Below are positions 25,329-32,450 of a DNA stretch of 33,478 nucleotides, one piece after another. A model generated the notes under the pieces. The model did not search any database. It was not told the DNA's origin and was given only the letters and a program-made list of their open reading frames with translations. Position 1 is the first letter of the stretch; every line of letters starts with the position of its first letter. The DNA lies in contig NZ_FUKJ01000429.1 in NCBI RefSeq assembly GCF_900163745.1, positions 1 to 33,478 of the forward strand. The letters run 5' to 3'. Source of the stretch: Crenothrix polyspora. GTDB lineage: Bacteria > Pseudomonadota > Gammaproteobacteria > Methylococcales > Methylomonadaceae. A program made the translations under genes and the position numbers.

Positions 25329-25933
25329 GAGTGGCAACACGGCAAACTATAGTCCTGGCCAGCGGCAATCAAGGCAAAGTGCGAGAGTTTCAGGTTATTT
25401 TGCAAGATAACACTATTCGGCCACAATCCGAATTTGGTATTATCGAATGCGAGGAAACCGGCACTACCTTCGTAGAAAATGCCATACTCAAAGCCAGAAA
25501 TGCGGCATTACATTGCCAGATGCCTGCGATAGCGGATGATTCTGGCTTAGTCGTTGATGCTTTGGGCGGCGCTCCTGGTGTTATTTCAGCACGCTATGCA
25601 GGAGTTAATGCTAGCGATCAGGACAATAACACCAAATTGTTACTGGCACTTAAAGACCTTCCAATCGAGCAACGCAGCGCCCGTTTTATCTGCGTTCTGG
25701 TGTACCTGCGACATGCTAACGACCCATGCCCGATCATCGCGCAAGGCAGTTGGGAAGGCCATATTGTCGATCGTGCGGCAGGTGATAACGGTTTCGGTTA
25801 TGATCCTATTTTTTGGGTGCCCGAACAGCAATGCACTTCTGCACAATTACCCGCCGCCGTTAAAAACGCCCTCAGCCACAGAGGGCAGGCACTAAATGTA
25901 CTCATGCGTCTGTTAAAAAAACCAGGACTATAG
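25325..25933 (+). CDS. rdgB: dITP/XTP pyrophosphatase (RdgB/HAM1)
   Basis: House-cleaning hydrolase that converts dITP, ITP and XTP to monophosphates and so prevents their incorporation. [11 protein letters not shown] (about 12-22) binds the nucleotide, [24 protein letters not shown] is the catalytic centre, and [15 protein letters not shown] and LSHRGQAL are conserved later motifs. Length is 202 residues. It overlaps rph by ATGA, so translation is coupled. In many gammaproteobacteria hemW follows; here a sugar-kinase-like gene does. Confidence 0.96.
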   Translation: MRVATRQTIVLASGNQGKVREFQVILQDNTIRPQSEFGIIECEETGTTFVENAILKARNAALHCQMPAIADDSGLVVDALGGAPGVISARYAGVNASDQDNNTKLLLALKDLPIEQRSARFICVLVYLRHANDPCPIIAQGSWEGHIVDRAAGDNGFGYDPIFWVPEQQCTSAQLPAAVKNALSHRGQALNVLMRLLKKPGL

Positions 25934-25937
25934 CCAA

Positions 25938-26978
25938 ATGACTGCCTTGCTAAACATTGCCCATCAATTTACCAGGACAGTCATTGACATAACGCCACTC
26001 GGCAATGGTCTCATTAATGATACGTATCGGGTAACCACCAATACGCACAGTTTTGTATTGCAGCGTATCAATCGCCAGGTATTTGCTCATCCCGAACAAA
26101 TCATGGCTAACCTCATTATGCTAAATCAGCATGTGCAGCAAAAAGTCCATGCGGACTTAAAATTACAGATGCCCGCTATTTTGCCCACGCACGGTGGCAG
26201 CGTGTTGCACCAAGATGAAAACCAGGACTACTGGCGGGCATTAACGTTTATTGAAAAGACCGAAAGCCTGGAAGCCATAAGGACAATCGCCGATGCCGAA
26301 CAAATTGGCTTTGCGCTGGGACATTTTCACTATTTACTGAGTGATCTTTACCCGGCCTTATTGCAAGACACGCTGCCGGGCTTTCATATTGCGCCCGCTT
26401 ATCTCAAGCAATATCGCAGCATTAGTCAATACACCAAGTTAAAACCGGATAGCTATTGCGCCGAATTTATCGATAAATTTCAGTCGCTAGCCGAGGATCT
26501 TGAAAGCGCAAAACGACAGGGCTTACTGACGTTGCGGGTTATCCACGGCGATCCAAAAATCAATAACTTTCTGTTCGATACCAACAGCCAGCGTATCATC
26601 AGCCTGATTGACCTTGATACTGTCAAACCAGGGCTGGTGCATTATGATATTGGCGATTGTCTGCGCTCTTGCTGTCATGATATCGACACCAACAGCTTCA
26701 ATCTGGACATTGCTGCCGCCATCTTAAAAAATTATCTGGCCGAAACGGCGCATTTTTTCACAGAATACGATTACCAGTATCTGTATCCAGCCATAAGGTT
26801 GATACCGTTTGAATTGGGGCTGCGCTTTTATAGCGATTACCTTGATGGCAATCACTATTTTAAAGTCACCGATTCCGAGCAGAATTTGCACCGGGCCATA
26901 GCGCAGTTTAGTTTGTGTGAAGATATTATGCGTAAGGAATCTGTGATAACCCAGTTGATTGCGCAATTAAAACCGTAA
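25938..26978 (+). CDS. APH-fold phosphotransferase, N-acetylhexosamine 1-kinase (NahK)-like
   Basis: A 346-residue member of the aminoglycoside phosphotransferase superfamily. The pattern follows bifidobacterial NahK from end to end: PLGNGLINDTYRV (20-32), FVLQRINRQVF (39-49), catalytic HGDPKINNFLFD (203-214, with D205) and LIDLDTVKPGLVHYDIGDCLR (223-243, with D225 and D227). NahK phosphorylates GlcNAc or GalNAc at C1, so an anomeric sugar kinase feeding cell-wall or LPS sugar recycling is a reasonable guess. The substrate cannot be fixed from sequence. It starts four bases after rdgB and abuts the hotdog gene with no gap. Confidence 0.8.
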   Translation: MTALLNIAHQFTRTVIDITPLGNGLINDTYRVTTNTHSFVLQRINRQVFAHPEQIMANLIMLNQHVQQKVHADLKLQMPAILPTHGGSVLHQDENQDYWRALTFIEKTESLEAIRTIADAEQIGFALGHFHYLLSDLYPALLQDTLPGFHIAPAYLKQYRSISQYTKLKPDSYCAEFIDKFQSLAEDLESAKRQGLLTLRVIHGDPKINNFLFDTNSQRIISLIDLDTVKPGLVHYDIGDCLRSCCHDIDTNSFNLDIAAAILKNYLAETAHFFTEYDYQYLYPAIRLIPFELGLRFYSDYLDGNHYFKVTDSEQNLHRAIAQFSLCEDIMRKESVITQLIAQLKP

Positions 26979-27923
26979 GTGTCGCCTGATGAAATGAATA
27001 AAGAACCGTACATTTTCGAACAAATTCATATCGAAGTAGCGCGTAACGCATCTGATGATTTCAATTTGTTCCACGATAAGCATAAATGGTTACAGATTAC
27101 CCATAACCCGTTCAAAGGCCCTATCGTTCTTGGCTATCAACTCAATACCCTGATTGAATACCAAATGCGCCTGTATCGGGCAGCGCATCATGAAGACCAG
27201 GTGATTGCCGAGAATAATCTGCGTTTCAGCAATTATCAAATTACCTTTGTCAACGCCGTTCGCCCACGCGTCCCTGTTTATCTGGACATTAAAAAAACCC
27301 TGATTAGCACCATTCCCACGCTGACACTGGGCAATCGCATTGCCCTGAAATCTGATGGCAAAACCGTGTTATTGGGTTTTAAAAAAGAAACCTCCGAGCC
27401 GTTATTTTTAGCGGGTACACCGTTGGATAATCTACCGGATCTTAACGGCATTCCAGATCGTAGCGTCGTTCCTGGCACAGATTATTTTCTTAAACGCAAA
27501 TATCTCAATAACGGTTCGGCTAAAAACTTTTTGTCCGGCTCTTTTGCGGAACAAGCCGATTATTTTGATGAGGTGTTACAGTTTGCGCATTATCCAGAAA
27601 TATTCCCGTGCAGCCTGACATCCGGTGCGTTGCTGGAAAAAGCGCAGTTAGAAAATCACGACTTTAAACGCAATCCGATGGTGTACACCTCGCATGAAAT
27701 TTCTGTAGACCGGCATTATGTCAGCCTGCTTAAAAATAACGACACGTTGAACATTCTGGTCAAACAGGTTCCTGAGTCGTCGGCAAACACCTTGAATCAA
27801 ACCAATATACGCCTTAGAACCTATCACTGTTATGGGTTGCTAGAAAGTAATGCCGTATTATTCAGGCTAACGATGAATCTTGTGCCTTTGGAAGAAATAC
27901 TCAAAAATCTGGCGCAAAAATAA
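26979..27923 (+). CDS. hotdog-fold protein with a hydratase-2/MaoC-like N-terminal motif
   Basis: A 314-residue cytosolic protein that I do not recognise as a named enzyme. Its N-terminal part has SDDFNLFHDK (D27, H32) followed by FKGPIVLGYQL (45-55). This mirrors the DxNPxHxD...GPIxHG pattern of (R)-specific enoyl-CoA hydratases and MaoC proteins, with the catalytic Asp and His kept. The C-terminal half (about 190-314) may be a second hotdog, as in double-hotdog acyl-CoA enzymes. A role on an acyl-CoA or acyl-ACP substrate is an inference. GTG at 26979 directly follows the previous stop; ATG at 26994 is an alternative. It converges on dbpA with only 15 bases between. Confidence 0.6.
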   Translation: MSPDEMNKEPYIFEQIHIEVARNASDDFNLFHDKHKWLQITHNPFKGPIVLGYQLNTLIEYQMRLYRAAHHEDQVIAENNLRFSNYQITFVNAVRPRVPVYLDIKKTLISTIPTLTLGNRIALKSDGKTVLLGFKKETSEPLFLAGTPLDNLPDLNGIPDRSVVPGTDYFLKRKYLNNGSAKNFLSGSFAEQADYFDEVLQFAHYPEIFPCSLTSGALLEKAQLENHDFKRNPMVYTSHEISVDRHYVSLLKNNDTLNILVKQVPESSANTLNQTNIRLRTYHCYGLLESNAVLFRLTMNLVPLEEILKNLAQK

Positions 27924-27938
27924 GTTTGTTAAAAAATA

Positions 27939-29327
27939 TTATCCCCACTGCGATTTACGCACGTTAAAGTTACGCCCCTTTATTTTGCCGCTTCTTAAGC
28001 AGATCAGCGCATTATCGACACTGTTGCGTTTTATGGCGACATAAGCATGGTTATCAAAAATATCGATTTTACCCACTTCGCTACCCGCAATGCCTTTCTC
28101 GCCGGTTAAAGCCCCCAATATATCGCCAGGACGCACTTTATCTTTACGGCCACCGTCTATCCATAGAGTAACCATAGGCGGGTTCAGCTGGTGCTCGCTG
28201 GTCATTTTAAAAGGCGCTACCTCATCCCATTGTGCAGAAGACTTTTGGTAGTCTTCAATGGCTTTAACGCGGGGCAGTTCCTGTGGCGTACACAGGCTTA
28301 ATGCCAAACCTTTATTACCGGCACGGCCTGTGCGGCCAATTCGGTGTACATAAATTTCTGGATCCCACGGCAGCTCAAAATTAATCACCGCCTGTAATTC
28401 TTTAATATCCAGGCCACGCGCAGCCACATCGGTGGCCACCAAAATGGAGCAGCTTTTATTGGCAAAACGCACCAGGACCTGATCGCGATCTTTTTGCTCC
28501 AGATCACCGTGTAAGGCCTGCACGGAAAACCCGTTGCGCTCCAATCCATTGGCAACATCATGGCAATCTTTTTTAGTATTGCAGAATATCACTGTGGATT
28601 CTGGCCGATAATACGCCAGAAGATAGCCCATCGCATTGGTTCTATTGTTTTTCTCTATCTGAAAAAAGCGCTGTTCGATAGCGTCTTCGTGATGGCCTTC
28701 CTCAATGCTGACGGTAACCGGATTGCTCTGAAATTTCCGGCTCAGTTCCCGAATCGGGTCGGCAAACGTGGCAGAAAACAGCAAGGTTTGCCGTTGTTTC
28801 GGTGTGTATGAAATCACCTCGGAAACCGCTTCTTCAAAACCCATGTCCAGCATACGGTCTGCCTCATCCAGCACCAGTATTTTTAGATTATCCAAACGCA
28901 AATTACGCTTACGCAGGTGTTCCTGTAAACGCCCCGGTGTGCCGACAACAATATGTACGCCATGCCCCAGAGATTCCGCTTGCGGACGAGCTGGCGTGCC
29001 GCCGCATAAGGCCAGGACTTTAATGTTTTGGGTGAATCGGGCGAGCTTACGAATCTCGTTACAGACCTGATCGGCCAGTTCGCGGGTGGGGCACACCACC
29101 AGTGCCTGAACTCTAAAATTAGTCAAATCTAACGTGGATAATATGCCGATACCAAAGCAAGCGGTTTTGCCACTGCCAGTTTTGGCTTGTGCAATCACAT
29201 CTTTGCCGTCAAGAATAGGCGGTAAACTTTCGGCCTGAATAGGCGTGAGCTGGGTATAGCCCAGAGATTCTATATTTTCAAGTAGGGCAGGGGTTAACGG
29301 TAATGATGAAAATTTGACAGTATTCAC
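27939..29327 (-). CDS. dbpA: ATP-dependent 23S rRNA helicase DbpA
   Basis: DEAD-box helicase acting in large-subunit assembly, recruited to hairpin 92 of 23S rRNA. The motifs are complete: Q motif with TPIQ, AKTGSGKT (Walker A, about 48-55), PTRELA, LDEADR, FSATF and HRIGRTGRAG. The last 80 residues form the DbpA RNA-binding domain (VTLWIDGGRKDKVRPGDILGAL onward), which separates it from RhlE or SrmB. Length is 462 residues. The start is a GTG. It stands alone. The downstream gap to the toxin-antitoxin pair (29328-29489) holds no gene. Confidence 0.95.
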   Translation of the reverse strand: MNTVKFSSLPLTPALLENIESLGYTQLTPIQAESLPPILDGKDVIAQAKTGSGKTACFGIGILSTLDLTNFRVQALVVCPTRELADQVCNEIRKLARFTQNIKVLALCGGTPARPQAESLGHGVHIVVGTPGRLQEHLRKRNLRLDNLKILVLDEADRMLDMGFEEAVSEVISYTPKQRQTLLFSATFADPIRELSRKFQSNPVTVSIEEGHHEDAIEQRFFQIEKNNRTNAMGYLLAYYRPESTVIFCNTKKDCHDVANGLERNGFSVQALHGDLEQKDRDQVLVRFANKSCSILVATDVAARGLDIKELQAVINFELPWDPEIYVHRIGRTGRAGNKGLALSLCTPQELPRVKAIEDYQKSSAQWDEVAPFKMTSEHQLNPPMVTLWIDGGRKDKVRPGDILGALTGEKGIAGSEVGKIDIFDNHAYVAIKRNSVDNALICLRSGKIKGRNFNVRKSQWG

Positions 29328-29440
29328 AAAGGACTCTTAATATCACGCGAATGCCGACGAATTGCCTTCATTCAATAGTTTATGATACCAGATGCAGATG
29401 ATTTGAGGCAGACAGGACATCACTTGCCGAAAAACGAAGA

Positions 29441-29501
29441 GTAGTCAAAGTAGTGAGCTGTGCTCGGCACAAACCTTGGTTCACTAAATTTACTTTGCTA
29501 C
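29441..29501. repeat. imperfect inverted repeat overlapping the antitoxin 3' end
   Basis: GTAGTCAAAGTA (29441-29452) can pair with TACTTTGCTAC (29491-29501) with one bulged base. GTGA/TCAC forms an inner stem and a small GTGC/GCAC hairpin lies in the centre. The right arm covers the antitoxin stop codon. It may be a transcript-end structure for the toxin-antitoxin operon or a remnant of the ends of an inserted unit. Confidence 0.35.
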
Positions 29502-29804
29502 TACGGCCAAAATAGCAGCCGGATTGGATTGTGCAATAACGAGCAACGTGCGTGCAGCGCCGCTGGGTTGTTTTCGGCCTTGTTCCCAGCCTTGCAAGGT
29601 GCGCACTGAAACGCCCAATAGAGTTGCGAACTGCGATTGCGAGAGCCCCGTTTTTTTACGCGCCTCAATTGCTTCGGAGTAGATGACACGGCCTTGGCCT
29701 GTTTTCATTTCATGAATGGAGTGCAGCAACTCAGCACCCAAATCACGTTGTGCCTCATAGGCCTCAAGCTCAATGCTGGATAGGATTTTAGTCTTCGAGA
29801 GCAC
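29490..29804 (-). CDS. higA: HigA/NadS-type helix-turn-helix antitoxin
   Basis: A 104-residue cytosolic protein. Residues about 45-95 form a Cro/C1-type helix-turn-helix (KKTGLSQSQFATLLGVSVRTLQGWEQGRKQP). It should neutralise the upstream toxin and repress the operon. The start is GTG, with a strong AAGGAG seven bases ahead that lies inside the toxin gene. The 17-base overlap with the toxin and this strong site should favour antitoxin synthesis. The toxin-first order is the HigBA arrangement. The symbol is given by type, not by demonstrated orthology. Confidence 0.85.
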   Translation of the reverse strand: MLSKTKILSSIELEAYEAQRDLGAELLHSIHEMKTGQGRVIYSEAIEARKKTGLSQSQFATLLGVSVRTLQGWEQGRKQPSGAARTLLVIAQSNPAAILAVVAK

Positions 29805-30099
29805 GGCGTATCTCCTTAAGGATTGAACCAGTGAGGTTGTTTGTTTTGGACTTGGCGTATAAAGTAAGCAAGACTAATTCGCCTCGTGCAGTACGAGTGA
29901 AGTAGATAACTCGAACACCACTGGACTTGCCTGATCCTTCGCGTGCCCACCGAACCTTACGCAACCCGCCAGATTCAGGCACTACATCACCAGCATCGGG
30001 GTGTGCCGAAATGTAAGCGGCAAACGATCCGCGCTCTTCTTCCGTCCAGTAGTGTGGCCACTGCTTCTGAAAGAGCGGCGTTTCGATTACAGTAAGCAT
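29788..30099 (-). CDS. higB: HigB/RelE-family toxin
   Basis: A 103-residue basic protein of the RelE/ParE superfamily, HigB2-like, expected to cut mRNA on the ribosome. Family features are FQKQWPHYWTEEER, the GLRKVRWAREG strand-loop, SGVRVIYF and ELVLLTLYAKS. The frame opens with GTG at 30114, but the ATG at 30099 has GGAAG eight bases upstream and gives the usual length and start (MLTVIETPLF). It is first in the operon, overlapping the antitoxin by 17 bases. The pair is compact and bounded by non-coding AT-rich sequence, which fits a horizontally acquired cassette. Confidence 0.87.
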   Translation of the reverse strand: MLTVIETPLFQKQWPHYWTEEERGSFAAYISAHPDAGDVVPESGGLRKVRWAREGSGKSSGVRVIYFTRTARGELVLLTLYAKSKTNNLTGSILKEIRRALED

Positions 30100-30100
30100 G

Positions 30101-30190
30101 CTATAGACTTCCACTGATTTATCTATAACACACTGATTAAAATTAACTTTATTTTTGCAAAATGGAAGTTATTTATCTGAAAAACTATAG
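30101..30190. promoter_or_regulatory. toxin-antitoxin promoter and candidate operator region
   Basis: This AT-rich region holds repeated short motifs: CACTGATT at 30112-30119 and 30131-30138 (19 bases apart), ACTTCCA at 30107-30113 against TGGAAGT at 30163-30169, ATTTATCT at 30117-30124 and 30171-30178, and CTATAG at 30101-30106 and 30185-30190. On the minus strand TATAGAT near 30125 could be a -10 box. Repeats like these upstream of a helix-turn-helix antitoxin operon are likely autoregulatory sites. The rest of the gap to 30412 shows only the palindrome listed next. Confidence 0.4.
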
Positions 30191-30364
30191 ATCATACCTC
30201 CAAGGCGTATAGCTGTCAACCGACAATCTGTCTAAAAACCCAAAAGCGAACTGTGCTTTTAACTTTCGAAGTTGAGCCTGCATCGAATGAGAAATGCGCC
30301 CAGATATTTAGAATCATTTTCTAATTTAAGATCTGTTTAATATTTCCCAACTATTGTCCCTACA

Positions 30365-30383
30365 ACCGAATAAACAATTCGGT
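30365..30383. promoter_or_regulatory. 7-bp inverted repeat upstream of the metalloprotease gene
   Basis: ACCGAAT (30365-30371) and ATTCGGT (30377-30383) are perfect arms around a 5-base spacer, 30 bases before the ATG. A TACAAT at 30383-30388 could be a -10 box, so the repeat would overlap the promoter as a repressor site would. It could also be an mRNA-leader hairpin. Confidence 0.35.
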
Positions 30384-30412
30384 ACAATTTTGACTTAGTA
30401 GAGATATTTATA

Positions 30413-32038
30413 ATGAGAAATAAAACAAGGCACTACTCAACACTGCTTGGAGCAATTTCTTTGGCCAGCATCGCTGTTCGGCCTGCGTTTGCTCAAGAAG
30501 TAGACCCATCCACTCTGGGTGATGATTTTAGAATTATGCACCATGAACCCCTTAACAACATCCGTTTTAGCACACCTGGAGCTTCAGGAAATTCGCGGAT
30601 CGCTGCAAAGAGGGCAGCAGCAACTACCGTTTTGTTAAAAGCTTTTGGAAAGCAATTCGACTTGGCACTTGAACCCAATGATCAGCTGGTTGCTAACTTG
30701 CCAATGGCGCAAAAGAACCGCCTTAAAAAATCGATGCGATTGTACAAAGGCCGGTTAACGGGAGTAAAGGGTTCGTGGGCCAGAATTAATAAAGCCGGTG
30801 AACACATCACCGGTGCATTTTGGGATGGTAAGGAGCTCTATATCATCGATAGATCAGATGATGTCGCTAAAGCCATTGCCGGTAAACAATTTGCAAAGGT
30901 AGCCGCCCAACCGTATTCACTTATTTACAAGCTTTCTGAGACCGAATCCGATGCCACCTGTGCCTTAGACCCCAAAGTCAAAAGTATTCATAAATTTCAA
31001 AAACTCGTAGGGGAACTGCAAACACGCGCTAAAGCCTTGCCTGCAACGACCCGTCAGCTTGATGTCGCTATTGTTACTGATGCCCAATTCACCCAGGCGA
31101 ATAGCGCCAATCCACAAGCTGCTGTTGTCGCGCGGATGAATGTTGTCGATGGCATTTATTCAGATCAAGTTGGCGTTCATATCAATGTCAGCGAAATCCG
31201 GGCATTAACAAACGATGGCGCTATGACTTCGACAAGCTCGACAACATTGCTTAACCAGTTCTCCAGTTTTACAACCGTCCCTGGCTTTAATAATCCCGGT
31301 ATCGCACATCTTTTCACCAGTCGCAATATTGATGGCTCTACAGTCGGTATAGCTTACATTGGCGCGTTATGTTCCAAAGGTTATGGCGTGGGGCTAAGTC
31401 AGGTAACTGGAACAGGGACGGCAGGTGCTTTAACGGTTGCCCATGAAATGGGACATAATTTTGGCGCACCTCACGACAGCCAAAGTGGGTCAGCTTGTGC
31501 CAGCACGCCAGGCACTTACGTTATGAATCCGTTTTTGAATGGCAGTAGCCAGTTTTCTCCATGCAGTTTACAACAGATGTCACCAAACATCGCCAAAGCC
31601 GCCTGCATGACAAATACTAATAACCCACCCACACCCATACCCACGCCTGTACCCACACCCACAAATAACGCAGATGTGCGTCCTGTGTTTCTGTTCAACC
31701 CTATCAATACCAATGTATCCAAAAATTTTACTTACCGCGTTGAAGTGAGAAATGGCGGCATGGGCGCAGCCAAAAACGGCTCGGTAAACATTAGTATACC
31801 GGTAGGCTTAAGCGTATATGGCGCTACAGTCAGTACCGGTTTTAGTGCATGTACCAATACTGCCAGATTATTGAGCTGTAAGTTTGCGACATTGGCACCC
31901 AATACCACCAAGGCGATTGCTATCTCCCTTAGAACCGGCGCTAAACCTGTGCGTCTAATCAGTACTGTAAAAGTCACAGCGAGCAACGATAGTAATGCAA
32001 CCAATAATATCGGCAAAGAGGCCATCGATGTCCGTTAG
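30413..32038 (+). CDS. secreted metzincin (M12B/reprolysin-like) zinc protease with prodomain
   Basis: A 541-residue exported protease. A signal peptide covers about 1-28 (ending AFAQE). A prodomain resembling the M12B propeptide family follows (about 30-185, with RLYKGRLTGVKGSWARI at 109-125). A lone Cys183 in ATCALDPK could act as a cysteine switch. The catalytic domain begins near 213. The zinc site HEMGHNFGAPH at 344-354 fits HEXXHXXGXXH (H344, E345, H348, H354), and M371 is the likely Met-turn. A Pro-Thr linker (405-418) leads to a C-terminal Ig-like domain of DUF11/CARDB type (421-541). No membrane anchor or sorting signal was seen. Substrate unknown; a single gene. Confidence 0.88.
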   Translation: MRNKTRHYSTLLGAISLASIAVRPAFAQEVDPSTLGDDFRIMHHEPLNNIRFSTPGASGNSRIAAKRAAATTVLLKAFGKQFDLALEPNDQLVANLPMAQKNRLKKSMRLYKGRLTGVKGSWARINKAGEHITGAFWDGKELYIIDRSDDVAKAIAGKQFAKVAAQPYSLIYKLSETESDATCALDPKVKSIHKFQKLVGELQTRAKALPATTRQLDVAIVTDAQFTQANSANPQAAVVARMNVVDGIYSDQVGVHINVSEIRALTNDGAMTSTSSTTLLNQFSSFTTVPGFNNPGIAHLFTSRNIDGSTVGIAYIGALCSKGYGVGLSQVTGTGTAGALTVAHEMGHNFGAPHDSQSGSACASTPGTYVMNPFLNGSSQFSPCSLQQMSPNIAKAACMTNTNNPPTPIPTPVPTPTNNADVRPVFLFNPINTNVSKNFTYRVEVRNGGMGAAKNGSVNISIPVGLSVYGATVSTGFSACTNTARLLSCKFATLAPNTTKAIAISLRTGAKPVRLISTVKVTASNDSNATNNIGKEAIDVR

Positions 32039-32067
32039 CTGGGTTCTCAATGATTAGGAAAACAGTT

Positions 32068-32099
32068 GCTGGGTTAACGGCTTTATCGCGTAACCCAGC
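32068..32099 (+). terminator. hairpin downstream of the metalloprotease gene
   Basis: GCTGGGTTA (32068-32076) and TAACCCAGC (32091-32099) form a perfect 9-bp stem with a 14-base loop, 30 bases after the stop. No T-run follows, so it is perhaps a transcript-stabilising structure rather than an intrinsic terminator. Confidence 0.45.
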
Positions 32100-32123
32100 G
32101 CACTGAGGGCGATATGTTATCTC

Positions 32124-32146
32124 GTTCCCACGCGGAGCGCGGGAGC
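32124..32146. repeat. REP-like palindrome
   Basis: GTTCCC and GGGAGC enclose CGC-GGA-GCG, making a 9-bp stem with one A/C mismatch and a three-base loop. Sequences of the form GTTCCCACGC...GCGTGGGAAC recur in intergenic regions of several gammaproteobacteria, from memory rather than search. This copy is slightly degenerate. It lies between converging genes. Confidence 0.45.
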
Positions 32147-32177
32147 TATACATTTTTCCATTGGCTGAGTAATAGGG

Positions 32178-32450
32178 TTAAATTATATCAAACGCCACCA
32201 AACCCACATCGGGTGCAAGTTCGGTTACTTCAACGCGATCCACGCGAGCCGTTATCGGGCCTTTATGACACCAGGCAATAAATGATTCAAACACCGGACT
32301 GTGCGCTTGAGCAATAATTTCCACACCGCCATCGGGCAGATTTCTAACAGTGCCAACCACGCCTAAGTGATTGGCTTTATTTTGGGTAAAACGCCGAAAA
32401 TACACGCCCTGAACACGGCCATAAACCAGAATTTTAGCTTTCTGTGTCAT
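32178..32450 (-). CDS. acyP: acylphosphatase
   Basis: Small cytosolic hydrolase that cleaves acyl phosphates such as carbamoyl or acetyl phosphate. The 90-residue protein has the acyl-phosphate loop GRVQGVYFRRF with the phosphate-binding Arg, and the catalytic Asn in VGTVRNLPDGGVEI. The frame is open to 32468, but the ATG at 32450 overlaps the rlmKL stop as ATGA and gives the usual family length. Translation is probably coupled to rlmKL. Confidence 0.94.
   Translation of the reverse strand: MTQKAKILVYGRVQGVYFRRFTQNKANHLGVVGTVRNLPDGGVEIIAQAHSPVFESFIAWCHKGPITARVDRVEVTELAPDVGLVAFDII

Noticed and set aside
26979-27923. Calling this gene a specific enoyl-CoA hydratase
   Set aside because: Only the N-terminal motif pattern is seen; the rest of the protein is divergent, so a specific enzyme name is not justified.
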